From: a virus
Reading direction: 5' to 3' (one strand)
Length of the DNA stretch: 27,699 nt
Virus record (IMG/VR): IMGVR_UViG_3300037264_008178
Coordinates: 1 to 27,699 of that record
The notes under the pieces are model-generated. The model did no database searches. It saw nothing but the letters and a program-made list of their open reading frames with translations, and was not told where the DNA came from. Shown here piece after piece: positions 15,333-22,566 of this stretch. Position numbers and translations under genes: made by a program. The first letter of the stretch is position 1, and each line of letters begins with the position of its first letter.

Positions 15333-16760
15333 TTAAATTAATCTTATCGTATTCACAATCTGATGCAATCCCGGCACGATATCCGCCGGTATGTCTACAT
15401 TACACCGTCCGGCTACTGATGAACTGGGTGTGGCTACAATGCCGTCCCGGTTTGCATCGACATTCTGAGTTACTTCAAACTCTTCGGTTTCCGCCTTCTT
15501 TAAAACCGCATAGACACTGTCCTGTAGATTTTCCCGCGTAGTTGCTGAGTTTTTGGCGTTTTTGTAATTGTTTCGCTCCATGTTGTTTATCTGTATTCGC
15601 AGCCAGTCAAGCGCACGCGGCACGGTCAGGTCGGTGAGCTTGTCTACATACCCACCCCCCGCATTGGAGATATATGTTGAACGAGCCATGACAATAGCGG
15701 CTTGTTCATTCAGAGAATGAAGCGGTGAGCCTCCGTTAAGTATAATCGCGTTCTTTTGTGTTTCGAGGAGTCTGTCCACTACTTCGGGAACGTCGATACC
15801 GGGAACGATATAATCGTCTATAGTATCGCCGGGACGAGGTTGTGTGCAGATAACCGCTGCGCATGCCGCACCGAGTTCGTAGTACGTGCTTCGTATGCCG
15901 GACAAATAAAATCCGAAAGTACGATAGTGATTGTAGGTGCTGGTCAGGCTGTTAAATGCCGCCAGATTATCCACCTTGTCCGTATAACCAAAAACCTGTA
16001 TACACCCGCGCTGCTCATCGCCATCGGACAGATCGTCAATATGGGTTTTCATAGCGACCATATTTGAACTTGCTCCGACGTCAAGATATGGATTGACATA
16101 AATTGTATAATCCGCCGGATATAGTATCGCGAGTATCCCGCTGACCGCATCCAGATCGGCGGCTCCTGAACCCGGAGTCGTGGTCGCGATAACCGTGGTT
16201 ACCCCGCTGGGAAATACAGTGTTTTCAATCCGTACGTATGTGCTATGCAGTCCTTTGTTTACACAAGTAATAGTTACGACACCGATGGCCGAGGTCGCGG
16301 TAAACGGCTGTTCAAGATTCGCATTTATCGCAGCAGCCAATCGTGTCGCGATTGTCGTCGGAGTGTCAGCCGCAACTATCGCAATCTCTATCTTCTCTGC
16401 GCCTATATATAATGTATAGGCTCCATCGACTACTGTACCTACAGTTATTGTGATAGTTTTTATGCTGGCGACTCCGGCTCCGGGATCCGCAATCGGCATG
16501 ACCCATACATTCGCCTTTGGATTCGCACGAAGAAACGCCCTGGCTACCTGGTACGCCATTGAGTGGCTTCCAAATCGTGTGCGGCATGTCGGTATATCAA
16601 ATATTTGTTCTGGCACATTCGATGTACAGAGACCGGCCGACGTATGCTGCGCCAGTAAAATTACCTTATCACCTACCGGCACAAAACCGGCAGCTTGGGA
16701 TACAAGATCGAAAAAGGAGTATACCCCGGGAACCTTATACTGTACTGACAACGTGTTCAT
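15333..16760 (-). CDS. L: Tail sheath protein (Mu gpL-like)
   Basis: The 475-residue sheath subunit contracts to drive the tube into the host envelope. The start YKVPGVYSFFDLVSQAAGFVP and the VILLAQHTSAG segment are typical, followed by MAYQVARAFLRANPKANVWVMPI. A middle beta region (about residues 110-205, GVASIKTITITVGTVVDGAYT) is probably an outward-facing domain. The C-terminal half has the sheath family's TQPRPGDTIDDYIVPGIDVPE block, LTDLTVPRALDWLRIQINNME and the C-terminal strand NVDIPADIVPGLHQIVNTIRL. Size fits gpL (about 495 residues). A GGAAAG site precedes the start. Confidence 0.9.
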   Translation of the reverse strand: MNTLSVQYKVPGVYSFFDLVSQAAGFVPVGDKVILLAQHTSAGLCTSNVPEQIFDIPTCRTRFGSHSMAYQVARAFLRANPKANVWVMPIADPGAGVASIKTITITVGTVVDGAYTLYIGAEKIEIAIVAADTPTTIATRLAAAINANLEQPFTATSAIGVVTITCVNKGLHSTYVRIENTVFPSGVTTVIATTTPGSGAADLDAVSGILAILYPADYTIYVNPYLDVGASSNMVAMKTHIDDLSDGDEQRGCIQVFGYTDKVDNLAAFNSLTSTYNHYRTFGFYLSGIRSTYYELGAACAAVICTQPRPGDTIDDYIVPGIDVPEVVDRLLETQKNAIILNGGSPLHSLNEQAAIVMARSTYISNAGGGYVDKLTDLTVPRALDWLRIQINNMERNNYKNAKNSATTRENLQDSVYAVLKKAETEEFEVTQNVDANRDGIVATPSSSVAGRCNVDIPADIVPGLHQIVNTIRLI

Positions 16761-16777
16761 ATATATCTTTCCTCCAA

Positions 16778-16975
16778 TTGTTGGGACGTCCTTACTTTAT
16801 CATTTTCGGCTGTACGGGCGGGTTTCTAACCCGCCCCTACTTTATCATTTTCGGCTGTACGGGCGGGTTTCTAACCCGCCCTTACTTTATTATTTCCGGC
16901 TGTACGGGCGGGTTTCAAACCCGCCCTTACTTTATCATTTCCAGATGTACGGGCGGGTTTCTAACCCGCCCTTAC
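16778..16975 (+). repeat. Tandem array of 45-bp units: gene tail plus palindrome
   Basis: Four complete palindromes begin at 16812, 16857, 16902 and 16947, period 45. A remnant at 16778-16796 (TTGGGACGTCCTTAC) keeps only the two ends. The bases between palindromes repeat TTACTTTATCATTTCCGGC with small changes. The same 19 bases form the end of the gp38-like gene (codons for KPEMIK and the TAA stop, 16972-16990). The array therefore contains four extra copies of the 3' end of that gene. Confidence 0.9.
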
Positions 16976-17163
16976 TTTATCATTTCCGGCTTTACCGGTT
17001 TAACAACTTTTTTCTCTTTGAATATTCTCAGACTCCCGTCCGCAAGCATGGACATGCACAACTCGTCGAGCGGGACTTGTACAGGCAGAGTCCCGATGGT
17101 ACTGTGTCTGTCCCATGGATTGATAAACGGAGTATCTGTAATGACCATTATATATTCTTTCAT
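16972..17163 (-). CDS. Mu gp38-like small protein (DUF2635-like)
   Basis: A 63-residue protein located just before the sheath gene, the position of Mu gp38. It has the short plan of that family: PVQVPLDELCMSMLADGSLRIF (quoted in part), that is, an extended N-terminal strand region, a conserved LPV, and a DGSL turn. The function is not known in Mu either. It starts with an ATGA overlap with the upstream membrane protein gene. Its final residues KPEMIK and stop codon are the source of the repeated 3' segment in the tandem array. Confidence 0.65.
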   Translation of the reverse strand: MKEYIMVITDTPFINPWDRHSTIGTLPVQVPLDELCMSMLADGSLRIFKEKKVVKPVKPEMIK

Positions 17164-17606
17164 AGCTTCATACCTATCTGCCTCTGCAGTGCCCTTCCAA
17201 GTTTTGTTTTCATATTACGACCGGCTACCGCCGATCGCAATTTGCTTCTCAGCAAATATACTGCCGGATTAGAAAAATTATCCGGGAGATTATTAGAGGC
17301 CCCATCAACCAGGGACACGCATCGTTTGGTGGCGTTTTCAACGACAGCTTTAAACAAATTTTCCTTACCATTCGCTGTCATGGTGGCATTCAAATCATTC
17401 AGAGCTATCTTCTGAGCCAAGTCCAACGTTTTATTCAGTTCGGCGTTCCTGATTCTCGATCCCTGAATCACAATGCTTAGAAACCGCCAAAGCCATGATA
17501 CAATTTCGTCATCACGGGGGGTGGGCGTCAGACGAACCACAATCGTGATAATCTGCCATACGGCCAGGACTATCGCGGCATAGAGAACAATTTGCTGCTC
17601 ATTCAT
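17160..17606 (-). CDS. Membrane-anchored phage protein, possible holin-like
   Basis: The 148-residue protein has one N-terminal membrane helix (about residues 7-26, QIVLYAAIVLAVWQIITIVV) followed by RLTPTPRDDEIVSWLWRFLSIVI, a TPTPxDD pattern common in small phage membrane proteins. The rest is soluble, charged and helical. It takes the slot between gp37 and gp38, where Mu has no such gene. A holin or holin-associated role is possible but unproven; a membrane-associated assembly factor is the alternative. It overlaps the next gene by ATGA. Confidence 0.5.
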   Translation of the reverse strand: MNEQQIVLYAAIVLAVWQIITIVVRLTPTPRDDEIVSWLWRFLSIVIQGSRIRNAELNKTLDLAQKIALNDLNATMTANGKENLFKAVVENATKRCVSLVDGASNNLPDNFSNPAVYLLRSKLRSAVAGRNMKTKLGRALQRQIGMKL

Positions 17607-17616
17607 GGTATTACTC

Positions 17617-18186
17617 CTAATTTACATTTACTATATCGGTTACTAGTTCATTGGCGGCCAGACCATCTAGCAGCCACTTGTTTGCAATCGTCAATAGATC
17701 AGCCGCATCGTCCTCATCAAACTCACTCTGCTCGATCTCAAATCCCCATCGAAGCCGCAAATCAAACATAATAATCCCGGCCTCTGCCAGTTCTGGGTTG
17801 ACAACCTCCACTGCGACGTCCGGCTCAAACGGATCCATATCGATTTCTTCGCCATCTTTTTCTATTATCTGTCCTTTGAGTACCTGGGCAACACCCAGCA
17901 CGATAGGATAAACTCCATGTCGCTTGAACTCCTCTTTATTGACAGATGCTACACATTTAAACATAATGTATATATGTGTAATAGCACGCACAGAACTGGT
18001 TCTAACCGTGTTCTGGGAAAACCGAAACTCGTCGGATGCAACCATTGCCATTGGCCAGCGGAGTGTCTTCGACGGATTGACTTCCACCGTAAAATCCATG
18101 ATATTGAGCAATCCCTTGAGCTTATCCTGCAATAGAGATATCACTCCCATCTCAACGTCGTTTACAATTTCTTTATATGATGACAT
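17617..18186 (-). CDS. Mu gp37-like protein (DUF1834)
   Basis: A 189-residue protein of the DUF1834/gp37 family, thought to be a tail terminator or neck component. It starts with an EMGVISLLQDKLKG helix and a long strand region (FRWPMAMVASDEF-like LRWPMAMVASDEFRF), then IYIMFKCVASVNKEEFKRHGVYPIVLGV and a helical C-terminus rich in acidic residues (DEDDAADLL). Gene order gp36-gp37 is as in Mu. It precedes the membrane protein gene with an 10-bp gap. Confidence 0.75.
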   Translation of the reverse strand: MSSYKEIVNDVEMGVISLLQDKLKGLLNIMDFTVEVNPSKTLRWPMAMVASDEFRFSQNTVRTSSVRAITHIYIMFKCVASVNKEEFKRHGVYPIVLGVAQVLKGQIIEKDGEEIDMDPFEPDVAVEVVNPELAEAGIIMFDLRLRWGFEIEQSEFDEDDAADLLTIANKWLLDGLAANELVTDIVNVN

Positions 18187-18235
18187 AAATCTATTTGCCC
18201 TATTCCGTACGGACAGATCACTGATCTGTCCCTCT

Positions 18236-18673
18236 CTACATTAACGACAACAAATCATCTGTAAACACACGATCATCTTCCGTTTTGCTCGATACGCTGT
18301 CGAGACGCCGCTGTTTCCCGGGAATCCGCAGCTTACCTTCTTTGATCTGTGTCATAATTTTCGTCACATATTCCCGCTTTTTGACAAGACCCTCCGGCAT
18401 ATCCGTGTCATGAGCCCGATCAAAAAGCATATATACAGTCAAATGCCCCGATAAGTACCTGATTATATCAGGCGTCGGTGACACCGGTACTGTGTAGTGA
18501 TCCGACAAATGCGCATCAATCAACGCATCCGCATCGGAGATTCGTGCAATCAATACCGTATAGGGATCATTGGCTGGATTTGCCACAAATTCCCCGACAT
18601 TGGAATCGTCGCATAATTCCAGCAGCCGCTTTTCCGGTATAATCGTTTTTATATATGGTAAATCGCTGTACAT
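18236..18673 (-). CDS. Mu gp36-like head completion protein (DUF1320)
   Basis: The 145-residue protein belongs to the DUF1320/gp36 family, a head-tail connector candidate. The order of motifs matches: an N-terminal PYIKTIIPEKRLLELCDD, then an ISDADALIDAHLSDHYTVPV block, IRYLSGHLTVYMLFDRAHD and a basic-acidic C-terminal helix. It lies first in the operon segment after the terminator at 18689-18732, so it may be expressed at a lower level than the capsid gene. Confidence 0.8.
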   Translation of the reverse strand: MYSDLPYIKTIIPEKRLLELCDDSNVGEFVANPANDPYTVLIARISDADALIDAHLSDHYTVPVSPTPDIIRYLSGHLTVYMLFDRAHDTDMPEGLVKKREYVTKIMTQIKEGKLRIPGKQRRLDSVSSKTEDDRVFTDDLLSLM

Positions 18674-18688
18674 ATATCTCGTTTATTT

Positions 18689-18732
18689 AAAAAAGAGAGG
18701 GCCAGCCAAAGGAGTAAAAGCCAACCCTCTCC
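18689..18732 (-). terminator. Rho-independent terminator after the capsid gene
   Basis: In the minus-strand transcript GAGAGGG and then UUGGC pair with the downstream GGCUGG and CCCUCUC (seven Watson-Crick pairs, then a few G-U pairs and G-C pairs, 12-13 in all), with a 12-nt loop. Six U residues follow directly. It lies between capsid and gp36 and would reduce downstream expression while leaving capsid expression high. Confidence 0.8.
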
Positions 18733-18737
18733 TTGCT

Positions 18738-18755
18738 GGTGAAAAATTTTTCACC
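18738..18755. promoter_or_regulatory. Perfect 18-bp palindrome
   Basis: GGTGAAAAATTTTTCACC is a perfect inverted repeat with no spacer, placed between the terminator and the structured spacer. It could be a protein-binding site (dimeric operator type) or a hairpin that helps termination. There is nothing that decides. Confidence 0.4.
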
Positions 18756-18842
18756 TTCATGTCAAAAAAACCACATTTTTCGTATTTTACGCAAAAACAC
18801 ACTCAACCTACCTCATACATGCGTTCTAACTGCGTTTAAATT

Positions 18843-18898
18843 GGGGGTATCACCGTTTAAGAAATCGACTTCGCAAAAAAGTGGTGTCTAGCTACCCC
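18843..18898 (-). ncRNA. Long imperfect stem-loop, candidate structured RNA element
   Basis: On the minus strand GGGGTA pairs with TACCCC (outer stem), a bulge follows, then CACC pairs with GGTG, and an inner GAAG/TTTC stem has a TCGA loop. This nested arrangement over 56 bases is better than expected by chance for such an AT-rich spacer. It may be part of the capsid 3' untranslated region or an independent small RNA; nothing shows a promoter. Confidence 0.35.
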
Positions 18899-18977
18899 TT
18901 AAAATTTATCCTCGGTTCTATGCCCGTCTAATCGCTTCCTAGAGGTTCCGGCAAAAACTGCCGTTTTTCACCATTTT

Positions 18978-20105
18978 TTAGGCAATGCAATCGCTGAACA
19001 AATATCCGTAATCCGCCTCGGCAATAACCTCTTTTGTCGATTCTCCTGCTCTGATAATTACCCCGCCCCGTAATCCAATATTAGGGTCAGGAATCTGTCC
19101 GGATAGCCGGGTACCCCATCGTGCGGTAAAACCAAAGGTATCGGCACTGAGTTCGTTGATGTTCTGTGGAATGTATAACAGGGCAAGGAAGTCACCCCAG
19201 AGTCCAACCAGCGCCGGAGTTAATCCCTTTTTCGCACTGGAATACCGACCCATGCCAACCAGAACCTTATCAACTTCAAACAATTCGGCGACCGCCTGAC
19301 GAGCGGCTGCACCGGCGTCTCCTGAGTTTCGGTTCGTTGCTTTGACGATTGATGCGTGCTGACGGAACGTTGACCAGGTTGCGGAACCAAACACCATTAC
19401 ATTCGGTCTTAGAAGCGGTACATCCATCGCATCAAGTATCTTCTTTATCGGGACACTGGATGCATGAGAAAACTGATCGGTGCCCGCTAGCGTCGCTTTA
19501 TTGGCCGCCGCATAATTGCCTGCTCCAAATACCAATGTCGCTACCCGGTTTTCGCGACCAAGTAGAATATCCGCCAGGATAGTTTCTGTTGCATTCCTCA
19601 TGAGTCTACCCTGATCCTCGGCCTTCACATTATCCATGTCTGCCTTGGTAATCGGGAAATCCTCTCCATCATCCTCGGTAATTCCAGCCACCTCAGTCCA
19701 ACCCGTGGTAACACGGTTCGGCGCCGAAGTCCTTCCCACCTTAGTGTCTTTTATTCTGTACGATTCCGCCTTGTCGCCTTTTCTGTACTTAAATGTCTGC
19801 TTGGAAACCTGTACGTATGGAAGCACTTCGTCGGCGATAAACTTTCCGTTTTTATAACTGATAGCTACCGCTGTCAGATCGTCATCTACTGGTACATCTG
19901 CAAGGAGCACCGTACCGAAACTAAAAAACAACATGGTGACGTCGATCGACGTAGGATCGACATTCACAGTCTGTGCAAATAGAAATGACAGGAGTTTAGA
20001 CAAATGATCTACATCGACAATGCCACTGGAAAACGATACCCCCACTGCCGCAATCACGAACATTATTGATAGCGTGATAAAGCTAAAAACAGACTTTTTT
20101 TTCAT
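18978..20105 (-). CDS. T: Major capsid protein (Mu gpT-like / major capsid E type), with N-terminal hydrophobic extension
   Basis: The 375-residue head subunit. The body begins at about residue 68 (ADVPVDDDLTAVAISYKNG), followed by FIADEVLPYVQVSKQTFKYRKGD and a VFGAGNYAAANKATLAGTDQF segment, and ends with PNIGLRGGVIIRAGESTKEV; all of this is typical of capsid proteins in Mu-like phages. The first 28 residues (MKKKSVFSFITLSIMFVIAA, VGVSFSSG) form a lysine stretch and a hydrophobic segment like a signal peptide, and residues 28-67 contain further hydrophobic stretches. Mature capsids do not need this; it may be a scaffold-like delta segment removed by the gpI protease, or a membrane-targeting segment. 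The ATG has an AAAGGA site ten bases upstream. Confidence 0.85.
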   Translation of the reverse strand: MKKKSVFSFITLSIMFVIAAVGVSFSSGIVDVDHLSKLLSFLFAQTVNVDPTSIDVTMLFFSFGTVLLADVPVDDDLTAVAISYKNGKFIADEVLPYVQVSKQTFKYRKGDKAESYRIKDTKVGRTSAPNRVTTGWTEVAGITEDDGEDFPITKADMDNVKAEDQGRLMRNATETILADILLGRENRVATLVFGAGNYAAANKATLAGTDQFSHASSVPIKKILDAMDVPLLRPNVMVFGSATWSTFRQHASIVKATNRNSGDAGAAARQAVAELFEVDKVLVGMGRYSSAKKGLTPALVGLWGDFLALLYIPQNINELSADTFGFTARWGTRLSGQIPDPNIGLRGGVIIRAGESTKEVIAEADYGYLFSDCIA

Positions 20106-20161
20106 ACCTCTTTATTCCTTTCAGAATGTGTTTTATTTAAAAAAATGTTATTTACAAATCC

Positions 20162-20251
20162 GTACGGGCGGGCTTCAGACCCGCCCCCTGACGTACGGGC
20201 GGGTTTCTAACCCGCCCCCTGATGTACGGGCGGGTTTCTAACCCGCCCCCT
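20162..20251 (+). repeat. Three palindromic units, 31-bp period
   Basis: Units start at 20162, 20193 and 20224, each GTACGGGCGGG, loop, CCCGCCCCCT. The first has a GGGCTTCAGACCC centre with a changed loop and paired arms, the second and third TTTCTAA. They fill the space between capsid and the decoration-like gene. Confidence 0.9.
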
Positions 20252-20258
20252 CTCTCAT

Positions 20259-21068
20259 TTACCACGCCGTGTTGATAATCCGATATGCCATTCTCAGCTT
20301 AAGCGGACTGTTACCTGTCGCGATATTGCCCGTAAGCATATGCACTACCACCGCAGCATTTACAACCGGTATCGCATCAACGGCGATCGCCTGGCTCGGA
20401 CGAGCATAGCGGATCGTATCTGCAGCCTGGTCGATAAAACCGGTGCACTCGATATTGAACAGCGCCAGACCTGCAGCGTTCGTATAGCTGACCACAATAT
20501 CCTCACCGCCGGCAACACCGTCGTATGCCGCGGAATTATAATCAAGAAATGCTGTCAGACTCACCGGCACGATCGCTTTCAGTAATCCCGGTGCTGCGAG
20601 TAATGTGATCGGCGTCGTGAACAGCGCGAGCACTTGCGCGGTAGTCAATGTCAGGTCCGCAATGCGAATATCGGACTCTAATGCAGGGACTCTCGATCCG
20701 AGCGGCTGCATCGTGAACTTGATAATTGCGCCTGCTGTTCCTGCTTCCTCCGCAGTCCCGATATGCGTAATCGGTACGTCCGCTGTAGCGTCGGCAACCT
20801 TTACCGCAGCTCCGTTTGCGTCTGATACGAGGATATCGCCATACGCAACCGTCCCGCCAAGAATCACTTCCGAGATTCCGGCCTTTATCACGTCCAGCCG
20901 CTGCCCGACGTCCGGAGCGCCCAGCTTGTCCGATACTCCCGCAAACGCGAACGACAACGCTGTGTTTTGTTTAACGGTTCCTTCTACGGTTCCGTACGTT
21001 AGAATTCTGTGTTTGAGAATTGCAGCTTCTGCTTTATAGTTTTTGATGAGTAGTGTGTTTCCGTCCAC
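20259..21068 (-). CDS. Head decoration/cement-like protein with C-terminal extension
   Basis: The 269-residue protein sits between the protease/scaffold gene and the capsid gene, where Mu-like phages often have a capsid cement gene. Residues 30-125 have a cement-type arrangement: TVKQNTALSFAFAGVSDKLG, a RLDVIKAGISEVILGGTVAYGDILVSDANGAAVKVAD block (GD-x-L-x-SD-xxG), then GTAGAIIKFTMQPLG. A separate C-terminal beta domain of about 130 residues (from ADLTLTTAQVLALFTTPITL) is unrecognised and has GGEDIVVSYTNAAG. So this may be a decoration protein with a domain displayed on the capsid exterior. The start has a GGAGGT ribosome site. Confidence 0.65.
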   Translation of the reverse strand: MDGNTLLIKNYKAEAAILKHRILTYGTVEGTVKQNTALSFAFAGVSDKLGAPDVGQRLDVIKAGISEVILGGTVAYGDILVSDANGAAVKVADATADVPITHIGTAEEAGTAGAIIKFTMQPLGSRVPALESDIRIADLTLTTAQVLALFTTPITLLAAPGLLKAIVPVSLTAFLDYNSAAYDGVAGGEDIVVSYTNAAGLALFNIECTGFIDQAADTIRYARPSQAIAVDAIPVVNAAVVVHMLTGNIATGNSPLKLRMAYRIINTAW

Positions 21069-21134
21069 CGTTTACCTCCTGGTAAATTTTTTGTATTTAT
21101 GAATTGTTGATACCCTTATCATTTATTTCCACCT

Positions 21135-21195
21135 GTTGGGGCACGTTTCTGTTGGGGCACGTTTCTGTTGGGGCACGTTTCAAACGTGCCCCTAC
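21135..21195 (+). repeat. Two half-units and one full palindrome (GGGCACG type)
   Basis: GTTGGGGCACGTTTCT appears at 21135-21150 and 21151-21166, without right arms. The third copy (21167-21195) is complete and ends CGTGCCCCTAC. The half copies have the same left end and break within the loop. Confidence 0.9.
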
Positions 21196-21204
21196 CGTTT
21201 ATAT

Positions 21205-22368
21205 CTATTTTTTGAATCTCTCAGGATTTGCTCTGACAAATCCCACCGCATCCGCGTAACTGATTTTTGTTCCCTTTTCAGCCATTTCAGCTACATAATC
21301 CTGCGCGCATGACGCCAGCTCCAAAACAGTAATCGTTCTATCGGTTGCGCCATCGGTGGCTACCTCTCGTAGCAGATTATGTACCGGCCGCATGTCAATC
21401 TGCCGCTTGTACGCGATAACCTCCGGAGTATTAATGTCAGCGCCTGCAGAAGCCATCTCAGCCCTTGATAGAGCAACCAGATTATTGACCAGTATATCTC
21501 TTTCCGCTGGATATACCTTATCAGCCTTAGAATCCACAAACCCGGCAAACTCAGCACGCGCCCTGCTAAGGAATTCCGCTTTTGCGGCAATCTCAAGTTG
21601 AGCGATCCGGGTATGTGCTGTGGCAAGCGCCTCTGATATTTTTGTTATCTCGGTTTGTGCTCCGGCAAACAATGCCTGGTAATCAACTGACTGCATAGCT
21701 GAATCCCCGGACGCCGCTGAATCTCCGGAAGCCAATGATGTTGTGATGGCTTCGTCAACATTTGCAGGCGCAGGCGAGCCTATATATTCCAAATCGTAGT
21801 TGTTAAGAATCTTGTCCGCAGTCTCAATGTCATATTTGGAAATAATAAACTCGCGCAATCCGGTCAGTATACGCGACAGCGTATCGAACCGCCCTTCGAT
21901 CCAGCCTGTTACGCTTCCCTGCGCGAACTCCGCATTACCGGGTCGCCAGTCATCGCAGTCCGATTCTATTGTCCCGGTACCGTCTGCCGCAAATTCCACC
22001 ATGCCCAACCCATCGACCGCCGGAACCCAGGCGCCCAAAAAGGCTATATGGTTCAACTGCCACTTATCATTGATCTTGTGTAATCCGGCGGACACCCGTG
22101 GGAATTTTCCCTCATTTACCGCAGCCGCAAATTCCGCGACCAGCTTACCCGGCGTGAACTGTACCATATCCCCAACCCTGCGAAGGGCTGCGGCAAAGCC
22201 GTAACTCGGCTCCTTTTGACCTTTAGGATGGCCGATAGTAAACGACGCCGCCAACTTTTTCGAATCGTATGACCGTGCAATATTGTCAAGATCATTCGCC
22301 GTAATAGTTATATCGTTACCATTCGCGTCCTTGAATGTGCCCGGTTTGAGCAGGTTAAACCATTTCAT
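21205..22368 (-). CDS. I: Mu gpI-like prohead protease and scaffold
   Basis: The 387-residue product is the protease that matures the prohead, with its C-terminal half serving as a scaffold. The N-terminal 125 residues match the Mu-I family: FKDANGNDITITANDLDNIA, FTIGHPKGQKEPSYGFAAALRRVGD, LVAEFAAAVNEGKFPRVSAGLHKI. His47 (IGHPK) and Ser93 (RVSAG) are the likely catalytic pair, from comparison with the family. The region from about residue 200 is helical, charged and Ala-rich (ALATAHTRIAQLEIAAKAEF), a scaffold plan. A GGGGA ribosome-like site stands before an internal ATG (21694-21696), so a separate scaffold may be made from 21205-21696, as Mu makes gpZ from within gene I. AAAGGAT precedes the main start. 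Confidence 0.8.
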   Translation of the reverse strand: MKWFNLLKPGTFKDANGNDITITANDLDNIARSYDSKKLAASFTIGHPKGQKEPSYGFAAALRRVGDMVQFTPGKLVAEFAAAVNEGKFPRVSAGLHKINDKWQLNHIAFLGAWVPAVDGLGMVEFAADGTGTIESDCDDWRPGNAEFAQGSVTGWIEGRFDTLSRILTGLREFIISKYDIETADKILNNYDLEYIGSPAPANVDEAITTSLASGDSAASGDSAMQSVDYQALFAGAQTEITKISEALATAHTRIAQLEIAAKAEFLSRARAEFAGFVDSKADKVYPAERDILVNNLVALSRAEMASAGADINTPEVIAYKRQIDMRPVHNLLREVATDGATDRTITVLELASCAQDYVAEMAEKGTKISYADAVGFVRANPERFKK

Positions 22369-22566
22369 TTTAAATCCTTTCGATTGACAATAATTTTTTC
22401 ATACTTAAAACATAACAAATTGTATGCCGAATAACTTTCTAACCCAGTTTAGAAATTTATTTCTGCGTTTTGATAGTAATTTATTCAGTAGCTATATAGC
22501 TACTGATATTATCAGTAGCTATATAGCTACTGACGGATTTTCTGTAGATTTTAATATGGAGAATAT
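22369..22566. promoter_or_regulatory. Divergent intergenic control region
   Basis: This AT-rich gap separates the start of the minus-strand structural operon (22368) from the start of the plus-strand packaging operon (22567). It contains two identical 22-bp palindromes. On the minus strand TACAAT (22419-22424 on the plus strand) could serve as a -10 element, but the -35 position is poor, which would fit an activator-dependent late promoter. No clear -10/-35 pair is seen for the plus strand, although TTGACA occurs at 22384-22389 without a fitting -10. Confidence 0.55.
22485..22533. promoter_or_regulatory. Two copies of a perfect 22-bp palindrome, candidate operators
   Basis: Each copy is a perfect inverted repeat with half-site TCAGTAGCTAT, at 22485-22506 and 22512-22533, with TATTA between. 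Centre to centre is 27 bp. Both are in the divergent promoter region, so binding by a dimeric regulator (the phage's late activator or a repressor) is the natural reading. The sequence alone does not show which. Confidence 0.7.

Larger units (their letters stand above)
18674..18977. other. 304-bp spacer between capsid and gp36, structured
   Basis: No gene is visible on either strand. The segment holds a minus-strand terminator (18689-18732), a perfect 18-bp palindrome (18738-18755), a long imperfect stem-loop (18843-18898) and a small hairpin next to the capsid stop (18949-18963). This is the longest gap in the structural operon and does not carry the GC-rich palindromes found in other gaps. 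Confidence 0.7.

Noticed and set aside
16450-17415. Long plus-strand open frame across the repeat array (321 residues)
   Set aside because: It is the reverse shadow of the sheath and small genes joined by the open frame that the 45-bp repeats provide; no ribosome site, no codon bias and no family signature.
18949-18968. Small hairpin with T-run (CGGCA/TGCCG, then TTTTT) on the plus strand
   Set aside because: No plus-strand gene leads into it and the stem is only 5 bp, so a functional terminator is not supported.
22384-22412. Sigma-70 promoter from TTGACA at 22384
   Set aside because: There is no matching -10 hexamer at 16-18 bp; the site is probably fortuitous.
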